A DNA stretch of 16,084 nucleotides from BTRG01 sp036986275 (lineage in GTDB: Bacteria; Pseudomonadota; Gammaproteobacteria; Acidiferrobacterales; SZUA-150), in contig BTRG01000057.1 in NCBI GenBank assembly GCA_036986275.1, positions 1 through 16,084 of the forward strand. The letters run 5' to 3'. Positions 1 to 6,699 of this stretch are shown piece after piece; positions within the stretch are counted from its first letter, which is position 1; each line of letters begins with the position of its first letter. The position numbers and the translations under genes are program-made. The notes under the pieces were generated by a model. That model did not search any database and was not told where the DNA came from. It was given only the letters and a program-made list of their open reading frames with translations.

Positions 1-51
1 GGAAAATGTCTGCATCTCAGCGTGAATCGTATTTTTTTGAAACAAAAATTT

Positions 52-104
52 GGATTTAGGTGTCGAGCTAACACAATGAACCGCCACTTCCAATACCTAA
101 ATCC
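52..104. repeat. 10-bp perfect inverted repeat upstream of the methyltransferase
   Basis: The arms GGATTTAGGT (52-61) and ACCTAAATCC (95-104) are exact reverse complements separated by 33 bases. They sit just before the methyltransferase start at 121, so in RNA they could form a leader hairpin. They could also be the remains of a mobile or REP-like element, given the RAYT debris further on. No T-run follows, so it is not a terminator. Function unknown. Confidence 0.5.
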
Positions 105-120
105 GACAGTCTCCTAGAGT

Positions 121-852
121 ATGAGAATGAAGCCACATCCAGCCCTCACAAAACATTATTGTGACCTCGATTCAAAACAGGCGTTCTTAAGAAAAGTGTT
201 TGACGATTCTGCAAAACACTATGAAGGTATCGCGCGCTGGGGTTGGTTTAATTCCGGTGATCGCTATCGAAGGCAAGCAGTAAAACGTGCCGGCCTGGAG
301 CAAGGCATGAAGGTTATTGATGTGGGCGCAGGGACAGGCCAAACTGCACGGGCCGCTGCCGATGTTGTAGGCAGCCCTGGGCTGGTTACAGTTGTAGAGC
401 CAAGTCGGGGAATGCTGGAAGAGTCAAAAAAGCAATTGGACACTGAGCATATCCAGGCAATGGCAAACAATATTCCCGTACCGGATCATGTCTATGATTT
501 CCTGACCATGGGTTTTGCCTTACGACACGTGGATGATCTGGACACAGCCTTCAAAGAATACTTCAGGATCCTTAAGCCGGGTGGAAAAGTACTGATTATG
601 GATGTAACCCTTCCATCAAGCCAAATTGGTTATTTTTTTGTGAAATTATATTTCAAGTATATCTTGCCTTTTCTTACTCGAATATTTACAGGTAGTGCTG
701 CCGCTAAATACCTGATGTCCTATTACTGGGAAACCATGGAGCAGATGGTAGATTCCGCCCTGGTAATAAAATCATTAGAAGCTTCGGGCTTCAGTGAAGT
801 AAAAGAACGAATATATCTTGGGATTTTTAGTGAGTACGAGGCCATTAAGTAA
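121..852 (+). CDS. Class I SAM-dependent methyltransferase, UbiE/COQ5-like
   Basis: A 243-aa soluble protein with the Rossmann-type SAM-binding fold. Motif I is VIDVGAGTG at residues 65-73. The acidic residue ending strand 2 is E93 (VVEPS). The post-motif region LKPGGKVLIMD is at 151-161, with MGFALRHVDD at about 130-139 where the UbiE family has its motif II. Length and layout match UbiE/COQ5-type methyltransferases, which act on quinone precursors and many other small molecules. The order and spacing of motifs support the family. The substrate cannot be read from the sequence, and the stretch 165-200 (hydrophobic and aromatic) differs from classical UbiE, so I do not call it ubiE. The ATG at 121 gives a complete N-terminus, with only a weak GAG-type ribosome site (TCCTAGAGT) before it. 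A second ATG lies two codons downstream. No operon partner is visible. Confidence 0.85.
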   Translation: MRMKPHPALTKHYCDLDSKQAFLRKVFDDSAKHYEGIARWGWFNSGDRYRRQAVKRAGLEQGMKVIDVGAGTGQTARAAADVVGSPGLVTVVEPSRGMLEESKKQLDTEHIQAMANNIPVPDHVYDFLTMGFALRHVDDLDTAFKEYFRILKPGGKVLIMDVTLPSSQIGYFFVKLYFKYILPFLTRIFTGSAAAKYLMSYYWETMEQMVDSALVIKSLEASGFSEVKERIYLGIFSEYEAIK

Positions 853-978
853 CTTGTGTTCATCAGGAAGTCTTTGACACAAAAAGGTGACAGATCTATT
901 TTCTGATGCACGCTCTTGCTAATAGATCAGTAGATCAAACGATTCATCCAACCATACTCCAGGGAAGGAGGTGTACAG

Positions 979-1254
979 ATGCCGAGGAAGGCAAAACTCC
1001 TGGTGCCTCGATGTCCACATCATATTGTCCAGCGTGGCCATAACCGCCAGGCCCTGTTTCTGTCTGATGAAGGCTATCAGTGCTATCTCGACAAAACTCG
1101 GATTTTGATTTCTTTTACGGTGACAAGTATAGCAATGGTGTGGGGATTCTCATTAGTATACGGATTCGTTGGTGGTGCAATCATTGCTCCATTATTAACA
1201 GCCCCACTTCTTTACTGGTTGGCATTGGTAAAAAATGCTCAATGTAACCAATGA
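979..1254 (+). pseudogene. RAYT/IS200-like transposase N-terminus fused in frame to a two-helix membrane tail
   Basis: The frame is open for 91 codons from an ATG with a very good ribosome site (GGAAGGAGGTG, 968-978). Residues 1-41 match the start of REP-associated tyrosine transposases: a basic N-terminus, then CPHHIVQRGHNRQALF at 12-27 and a YLD-type segment at 36-38. The catalytic HUH histidines and the tyrosine come later in this family and are absent. From about residue 42 (near nucleotide 1100) the protein becomes hydrophobic, with likely membrane segments at about 43-61 and 63-85, and ends in VKNAQCNQ. The natural reading is that a deletion or insertion joined the head of a transposase gene to the tail of an unrelated small membrane-protein gene. 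The tail resembles in style the C-terminus of the zinc-ribbon protein encoded next. Whether the chimera is expressed is unknown, but nothing in frame stops it. Confidence 0.7.
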
Positions 1255-1280
1255 TGATATAGATTAAAGGATAATAATCG

Positions 1281-1570
1281 ATGGCAAAATGCCCTGTTTG
1301 TAGCAACAAGCTTCCTTTTTTTTAGTTCTTTCTTCTGGGCCAGGGAACATAATTGCATGCAGGAAATGCAATAATAATTTAAAGTTAAAAAAAGCAGTAA
1401 TGTTGCCCCTCGCTATTGTCTTTGGATTTATTTCGCTATCTATATTATATAGTTATTTTTATTATGAATTGGAAAGTAAATGGCTATGGGTATTGATTAT
1501 CTGGATCGCAATATCATCTATTTTCTATTATTCAGTTGTTAAGTTAGTAATATATAAAAACAAACATTAA
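1281..1570 (+). pseudogene. Frameshifted zinc-ribbon plus two-helix membrane protein
   Basis: The ATG at 1281 follows an AAAGGA ribosome-site candidate (1265-1270). It opens a frame reading MAKCPVCSNKLPFF and then TAG at 1323-1325. The stop lies directly after a run of eight T (1316-1323). Reading one T twice, or adding one T, continues the frame as LVLSSGPGN to a TAA at 1568-1570, giving about 96 residues. The restored protein has C4-x2-C7 and C27-x2-C30 (CRKC), a probable zinc ribbon. Two hydrophobic segments follow at about 41-56 and 68-86, then a basic tail (YKNKH). An intact protein of the same layout lies at 10068-10376. The break may be decay, a homopolymer sequencing error, or slippage during transcription or translation. 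Function unknown; the gene is A+T-rich compared with its surroundings. Confidence 0.65.
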
Positions 1571-1698
1571 TTACCAAACAAGACCAAGGGGGTCAAGTTT
1601 AACGGTCACCTTTTTGGTTTTTGCTTCCTTTGCTTTTTCATAACTAAGTCTTTAAACAGCAGGCGCGACCACCACGCTGAATTATCTATGATGGTGAC

Positions 1699-1742
1699 GA
1701 TATCTGTGAGTAATGCCACAGGTATCAGGGCAATATCTGTGA
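1699..1742. repeat. Three-arm repeat that can form alternative hairpins
   Basis: ATATCTGTGA occurs twice in direct orientation (1700-1709 and 1733-1742). Between them lies an inverted, one-base-different copy, CACAGGTATC (1717-1726). The middle arm can pair with the left arm (10 positions, one G-T) or with the right arm (9 positions, one mismatch). It lies in the gene-free stretch 1571-1783, which otherwise shows only the right inverted-repeat arm (1605-1616). No T-run follows on the minus strand, so it is not a classical terminator for the gene ending at 1784, though it would form the 3' end of that transcript. Confidence 0.5.
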
Positions 1743-1783
1743 AACAGCTTCGTTTCGGAGCGACCTTTTACGTTGTCCCTGTG

Positions 1784-3583
1784 TCAGTCCACCAGTGTCT
1801 CGAAGATCACCCGCCAATGGGCCAGGATCAGGTAATGTCCCATGCCCGGTATGGTGTGCAGGGTGTGTTTGGGAATGCGGGTGATGGGCGCCAGCATACT
1901 GATGGGGACGTGAATATCCGCATCGCCGTGCCAGATGTGCGTTTCGGTTTTGATCCCGGCTGGATCAAAGCCCCAGGGATGGGCGAGCAGGATCTGTTCC
2001 GAGACTATGGCGTCCGGTCCCTGTTTGATGGCCTGGCGGAACACGTCCACCATATATTCCCGCATACCGGGGAGGGCCAGTGTTTGCCGATCGGCTTCCG
2101 GCCATAGCTCGACATGGCGGCTGGTGATCTGTTCCGGGTTACGTGCTAGGCCATGGAGCATTACCCGCATGAAGGGACCGAGCAGGGTAGGGGTATAGCG
2201 CGCCATGCCCATGAGCATGCGGTTGGTGGGCGGCATGCCCACCAGGACCGAGAGCGAATTGAAGGGCGCCATGGTGCTGATCAGGGCGGTGCGGATCACC
2301 CGTTCAGGGTGGCGCCAGGCGCAGGCGGCGGCATAAGCGCCACCGGCCGAATAGCCCGCGAGGTAGTAGCGATCCAGTTTCAGGTGATCCGCCAGCTGCT
2401 GGATGTCATCCGCCCAGTCCAGCAGGCGGCGTTTCGGATGGGGATCGGAATCCCCGAAGCCGGGCCGTTCAGGCACGATCCAGCGCAGGCCAGAGAAACC
2501 GATCAGTGCGGGATCCGGGTGGATCTGCAGGTGAGAGCCGGCGATGCTGTGAAAAAAAAGCACCGGGGCGCCGGCTGGATCGCCGTATTCCGCATAGTGC
2601 AGGCGGCGTCCGCAGGCCAGGCGCAGATAGCCTTCCCGTCCTCTGGGGCGTGCCTTGCCCATGTTGCCGGCCGGTGACTCGGCTGCGGGAGCGGGGTTAA
2701 TCATGGCGGGGCTGGTGAGCACGCGTTGTACCAGATCCGGCTGGCGGTTGGTGCCGGTCTTGGTGAAGACCGCTCTGAGTTGGGAGCGTGCCGTATGGCG
2801 GCTGATGTTCAGTTCATTCGCCGCGGTTTCCAGCGGCTTGCCGGCGACCAGCAGGCGGGTAAGACGCGCTTCGGCAGGGCTCAGTCCGAACAGGGACCTG
2901 AGCAGCGTCTGGGAAACATGGTGGCCCAGCTTGTGGGCGGCAACAAATATCGTGCAGCACTGATTTGCTGTGGGGTTTTCATGCCCGCAGGGATTTGGAA
3001 TCACCAGTAGCGACAGGGATGCCTGGCCGCTCAATGACAGGGTTTCTGCTTCCGCACCACTATCGTTTATTGACTTATGCACCAAGCTACGTAAGGCCAG
3101 AGTATCAGTCATGGATTCGCTTACAAGGCGATCTTCATGGAGTCGCAAACCCATGCGGCGTGAAGTGATGTCCTGTGCATGCCGGTTCATCGCGCAGACC
3201 TTGAGGGTGGCATCGACGAGCATCACGCCAAGCGGCAAATGGTCAAGAATGCCCAGCGCCAGCGTCTGTTGCTGGCGTGATTCGGATAATTTGCTGTTGA
3301 TGCGCAGGGATCTTTGAAAATGCGGAATAAGCTGTTCCACCAATTGGGCTTCATTCAGTTGTGGTGGGTGTTTGCCGAACAATCTCTCCACGGTTGTTCC
3401 GCCCGACTGGACAGCATGTTGTTCTGTGGAGGCTTCTGTCAGCAAGCCTGCCGCCGGATCCTGGCTGGCTTCTTCAACGGCCTCGGCCACGCCCGCCAGC
3501 AGCATGGGCCACAACTCCGGATCTTCGGCGGTTTCATAGATGAGCCCGATGAGTTCGTTCAGTGGTGGCTGGTGTTGTGGCAT
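1784..3583 (-). CDS. PAS-like / LuxR-type HTH / alpha/beta hydrolase fusion protein
   Basis: A 599-aa three-part protein. Residues 1-100 begin LNELIGLIYETAEDPELW, an opening often seen in LuxR-type regulators. Residues ~108-215 (LGILDHLPLGVMLVDATLKV onward) look like a PAS-type sensor. Residues ~227-290 form a LuxR/FixJ-type HTH: LSPAEARLTRLLVAG, then ETAANELNISRHTARSQL, then VFTKTGTNRQPDLVQ. A Pro/Ala-rich linker (295-315) leads to a complete alpha/beta hydrolase (318-599) with GYSAG nucleophile elbow (S412), an acid in WHGDADIHVP (D556 preferred) and H583 in PGMGH. All triad positions are present, so hydrolase activity is plausible. The substrate is unknown. I infer a regulator that senses or turns over a small ligand in the same chain. 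ATG at 3583 has no strong ribosome site, but the N-terminal homology starts there. It stands alone, 165 bp from the next gene. Confidence 0.85.
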   Translation of the reverse strand: MPQHQPPLNELIGLIYETAEDPELWPMLLAGVAEAVEEASQDPAAGLLTEASTEQHAVQSGGTTVERLFGKHPPQLNEAQLVEQLIPHFQRSLRINSKLSESRQQQTLALGILDHLPLGVMLVDATLKVCAMNRHAQDITSRRMGLRLHEDRLVSESMTDTLALRSLVHKSINDSGAEAETLSLSGQASLSLLVIPNPCGHENPTANQCCTIFVAAHKLGHHVSQTLLRSLFGLSPAEARLTRLLVAGKPLETAANELNISRHTARSQLRAVFTKTGTNRQPDLVQRVLTSPAMINPAPAAESPAGNMGKARPRGREGYLRLACGRRLHYAEYGDPAGAPVLFFHSIAGSHLQIHPDPALIGFSGLRWIVPERPGFGDSDPHPKRRLLDWADDIQQLADHLKLDRYYLAGYSAGGAYAAACAWRHPERVIRTALISTMAPFNSLSVLVGMPPTNRMLMGMARYTPTLLGPFMRVMLHGLARNPEQITSRHVELWPEADRQTLALPGMREYMVDVFRQAIKQGPDAIVSEQILLAHPWGFDPAGIKTETHIWHGDADIHVPISMLAPITRIPKHTLHTIPGMGHYLILAHWRVIFETLVD

Positions 3584-3748
3584 TTTTATCGATCGTTACT
3601 GTTTTGCCGTATTCAATATACAACTGCACTTAATGAAGCTGAAGGTACCTATTTATTAGTGAGAAATGGGGTCAGCATGAACCTCCCCCAGTTCAACGGC
3701 TAGTATTCCGAGCACCATCCTCGGGGTTAGTGCTTGCTTGTTGTACGC

Positions 3749-4471
3749 TTAATGTAAGGAAGACTGTGAAAGAGTGTTGTCCATGCTGTCGTTCATCAGA
3801 AAGACATTGATACCTGACACATGTTTAAAACCCAATATCAGCGCCAGTTTATGGATTAAGGGCTTCCATTTCACGGTTTTTATGCGTTGACGCAAGTGAT
3901 CAGCAAGTTCCTGTCTGAGAATGACGATTTCCTTGTCCAGTATCGACAGGGAATGGAAGTTATCCCAGGAAATGATCGCCAATATCGCCGTACTGGCCTT
4001 GATGAGCCAACTGGCTTGTGGCAAGCCTACCCAGATAAATGCGCCCAGCAGGCTGGCAATAAAAGTAAGTACACCATAGCGAATGGAGCGCACGCGGGCT
4101 TCACGGTTTTTACTTTGCAAATGACGCAACCTGGCTTCCTTGTTACGTGAAGCAACAATGTGGGCGTAATGAAAGTCTCGAAACAGCGTGATGATCATGC
4201 GCAGTTTCTTGGCATGACGGGGCTTGTCGATACCAAAGGATTCGATGGCCGAGTTCAGGGCACTCTCAAACTGGCGGTAATCCGGCGTGTCCACCGGTGA
4301 GGTATAGCCGTCAATGGCATGGTTGAGCGTATGCCTGAGTTCCAGTACATCGGCGACAGCCAGGGGAAATCGCAGACTGTTGATTGTGCGATAAAACATG
4401 GGGAAGGACTCGGCGCTCAAGAGTTGTTTGCCGAGGTCACCGGTGGAATGAAACAGTGTCTGTGTTGCCAT
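3749..4471 (-). CDS. Hypothetical protein with two membrane segments
   Basis: I do not recognise this 240-aa protein. The N-terminal ~125 residues are soluble and helical. A strongly basic patch follows (KNREARVRSIR, 121-131). Two hydrophobic segments lie at about 131-150 and 153-169, followed by a charged helix with heptad character (LDKEIVILRQELADHLRQRIK, about 178-198) that may form a coiled coil. The C-terminus (KLALILGFKHVSGINVFL) may be amphipathic. This suggests an inner-membrane hairpin with both large domains in the cytoplasm, which is inference from charge. It lies 143 bp downstream of rep in the same direction and may share its transcript. A TACAAT -10-like box occurs in the gap, but without a good -35. 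It starts at the ATG at 4471. Confidence 0.7.
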   Translation of the reverse strand: MATQTLFHSTGDLGKQLLSAESFPMFYRTINSLRFPLAVADVLELRHTLNHAIDGYTSPVDTPDYRQFESALNSAIESFGIDKPRHAKKLRMIITLFRDFHYAHIVASRNKEARLRHLQSKNREARVRSIRYGVLTFIASLLGAFIWVGLPQASWLIKASTAILAIISWDNFHSLSILDKEIVILRQELADHLRQRIKTVKWKPLIHKLALILGFKHVSGINVFLMNDSMDNTLSQSSLH

Positions 4472-4614
4472 GATGGATAACAGCCCGTCCAGGCGCTATG
4501 GGTTTCGTCTATGTGGCCATGTCCCTATTGTACTCTAAACGCGCGACCGTGTTTGTGTGCTGTTCGGTCTGCCGACGAAACGGCCTAAAAATAGAGATTA
4601 ATGGCGGCCAGAAT

Positions 4615-6624
4615 CTAGCCTTCTTCCACCAGGGACCTGAGATTGGCCAGGTAGGCATTACCCAACTCCATTTTTTCCTCCTGGGTCGATTGGGCCTTGT
4701 TGTCCCAGCTGAGGTCGTCTTGCGGCAGTTCTTGCAGGAAGCGACTGGGCTCACAATGCATCATTTCACCATGACGCTTGCGCTTGCGGGTCATGGAAAA
4801 GACCAGGCGTTCGCGGGCGCGGGTGATACCGACATAGGCCAGGCGCCGTTCCTCTTCCAGGCCGGCGCCTTCCTGGTTGGCATGATGTGGCAGGATATTT
4901 TCTTCCATACCGGCGATCACCACGCAGGGGAACTCCAGGCCCTTGGCGGCATGCAAGGTCATCAGGCTGATGCGGTTGTTGCTGTCGTCCGTGTCGTCTT
5001 TTTCCAGCATGCCCAGCAATGTCAGGTTGGCGATGACATCATGCAGGGTTTTTTCCATATGCTCTGTTTTGGCAAGACGCGCAATCCAGGATAAAAGTTC
5101 GTCCACATTCTCCAGTCGGCGCGCCACGGCCTTCTCATCTTTATACAGCTCGCGCAACCAATCGCGGTAGTCCGATTCCGAGATGATGCGCTGTACCAGT
5201 TCCACCGCCGGACACCCTTCGACGGATTGCGACAGTTCCATGATCCAGTCGGTAAAGCGTCGCAGACGTGTGAGTTGTGTCGCGTTCAACACGGTTTCCA
5301 GGCCCAGCTCCTGGGCGGCGGCAAGCAGGCTGGTGCCGCGTCGCGAGGCATAACTGCCCAGCTTCTCCAGCGTCGCCGGGCCGATGTGGCGCCGTGGTGT
5401 ATCGACGGCGCGCAGGAAAGCGGTGTCATCATCGATATTACTGACTAGCCTGAAGTAGGCCATCAGGTCCTTGATTTCAGTGCGATCAAAAAACGATGTG
5501 CCGCCACTCAAGTGATAGGGTAAGTTGCGCTCACGCAACATGCGCTCAAAGGGTCGTGAGAGATGGTTGCTGCGGTAGAGGATGGCGAAGTCGCTGTATT
5601 TTTTTCGTTTCTGGAAAATCTGGTGTTGTATATCCGAGACCACCCGATCGGCTTCCTGTTCTTCACTATTGGACTGCATTACACGGACAGGCTCGCCATA
5701 ACCCAGATCGCTCCACAACGCCTTGTTGAAGTCATGCGGATTGTTGCCGATGAGTGTGTTGGCGATCTTAAGTATGCGCTGCATGGAACGGTAGTTTTGT
5801 TCCAGTTTGACGACCTTGAGGCCGGGGAAGTCAGTTTTCAGCTGTGACAGATTTTCCGGCTGCGCGCCACGCCAGGCATAGATCGATTGATCGTCATCAC
5901 CTACCACCGTCAGACCATGACGTGATCCGACCAGCAGCTTGACCAGTTCGTATTGCGCGCCATTGGTGTCCTGGTATTCATCCACCAGCAAATAACGTAT
6001 TCGTTCCTGCCAGCCCGCCAATGTCTCGGGCGTCGATCTGAACAACAGCGTCGGAATATATATAAGATCATCAAAATCGACGGCGTTGTAGGCCTTGAGG
6101 TGACGCTGGTATTCCGGGTAGACGCGCGCAGCGGCCAGTTCTACTGGCTGAGTGAAGGTCTGCCGGACTATCTCTTCCGGCGTCTGCAACCCGTTCTTCC
6201 AGTTCGAGATGCACCAGCGCACCTGTTCGGCCACCCCTTTTTCCTGGCTCAGTTCCGCGCGCATAAGGTCTCGCACCAGGGCGGCGCTGTCCTCGCTGTC
6301 CAGTATGGAAAAGCTGGACTTGTAACCGAGCTGCGTGTGTTGCCGGCGTATGATCTCAAGGCCCAGAGAATGAAAGGTGGAGATGCGCAGTCCCCTGGGT
6401 GTCTCGCCAAGCAGCTTGCCTATGCGTTGTCGCATCTCTCTGGCGGCCTTGTTGGTAAAGGTGACGGCGCAAATAGTTTCCGGCGCCAGTCCGTATTCCT
6501 TTATTAACCACTGGATTTTGTGGGTAATGGTCAGCGTTTTGCCGCTACCGGCGCCTGCCAGCACCAGCAGCGGGGAATCGATATGCCGAATAGCGGTTTT
6601 TTGTTCGGGGTTAAGGTTGGCCAC
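4615..6624 (-). CDS. rep: ATP-dependent DNA helicase Rep (superfamily 1, 3'-5')
   Basis: Rep unwinds DNA 3' to 5' and helps the replisome pass proteins bound to DNA. Numbering from the GTG at 6624 (669 aa), the SF1A motifs appear in order: Walker A GAGSGKT (24-30), Ia AVTFTNKAAREM (~53-64), Walker B DEYQD (215-219), III VVGDDDQSIYAWRGA (240-254), IV LEQNYRS (274-280), V LMTLHAAKGLEF (554-565) and VI RRLAYVGITRARERL (~593-607). The ISNWKN segment and the overall length favour Rep over UvrD. The homology begins at LNPEQ, three residues after the GTG, as in other Rep proteins. A TTG at 6687 would add 21 unrelated residues and start 12 bases after the gpsA-like stop. Neither start has a clear ribosome site, so translation may depend on coupling to the upstream gene. 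Confidence 0.93.
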   Translation of the reverse strand: MANLNPEQKTAIRHIDSPLLVLAGAGSGKTLTITHKIQWLIKEYGLAPETICAVTFTNKAAREMRQRIGKLLGETPRGLRISTFHSLGLEIIRRQHTQLGYKSSFSILDSEDSAALVRDLMRAELSQEKGVAEQVRWCISNWKNGLQTPEEIVRQTFTQPVELAAARVYPEYQRHLKAYNAVDFDDLIYIPTLLFRSTPETLAGWQERIRYLLVDEYQDTNGAQYELVKLLVGSRHGLTVVGDDDQSIYAWRGAQPENLSQLKTDFPGLKVVKLEQNYRSMQRILKIANTLIGNNPHDFNKALWSDLGYGEPVRVMQSNSEEQEADRVVSDIQHQIFQKRKKYSDFAILYRSNHLSRPFERMLRERNLPYHLSGGTSFFDRTEIKDLMAYFRLVSNIDDDTAFLRAVDTPRRHIGPATLEKLGSYASRRGTSLLAAAQELGLETVLNATQLTRLRRFTDWIMELSQSVEGCPAVELVQRIISESDYRDWLRELYKDEKAVARRLENVDELLSWIARLAKTEHMEKTLHDVIANLTLLGMLEKDDTDDSNNRISLMTLHAAKGLEFPCVVIAGMEENILPHHANQEGAGLEEERRLAYVGITRARERLVFSMTRKRKRHGEMMHCEPSRFLQELPQDDLSWDNKAQSTQEEKMELGNAYLANLRSLVEEG

Positions 6625-6699
6625 GGTGGCGGGATTGTACGCACTTGTCCCGTCGCGAGATAGATTTTTTCGTGACGGTTGTTCCAACCGGCCCGTGGC

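Larger units (their letters stand above)
880..1616. mobile_element. Putative RAYT-derived remnant bracketed by a 12-bp inverted repeat
   Basis: CAAAAAGGTGAC at 880-891 is the exact reverse complement of GTCACCTTTTTG at 1605-1616. The 737-bp interval contains a truncated RAYT/IS200-like transposase, a membrane-protein tail and a frameshifted zinc-ribbon gene. Its right two thirds is visibly A+T-rich compared with the rest of the window. Just inside the left arm are a smaller inverted repeat (GATCTATT 893-900 / AATAGATC 921-928) and a tandem TAGATCA (923-929, 931-937). Such structured sequence upstream of a RAYT start is typical of these transposases, which act on REP-like palindromes. That the arms are true element ends is inference; no target duplication was found. 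Confidence 0.45.

Noticed and set aside
1688..2963. Several long plus-strand open frames opposite the LuxR-hydrolase gene
   Set aside because: They are antisense shadows of a well-supported gene; the translations are rich in Arg, Gly and Ala, with no recognisable domain.
3677..3703. Mini-frame MNLPQFNG ending at 3703 in the gap between the regulator gene and its neighbour
   Set aside because: Eight codons with no ribosome site; the longer frame reaching it is antisense to the regulator gene.
3708..3724. CCGAG-CACCATC-CTCGG hairpin as a terminator of the gene at 3749-4471
   Set aside because: No T-run follows on the minus strand and the stem is only 5 bp.
6625..6687. TTG start adding 21 residues to Rep
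   Set aside because: The extra residues are not Rep-like and Rep homology begins three residues after the GTG at 6624; kept only as an alternative.
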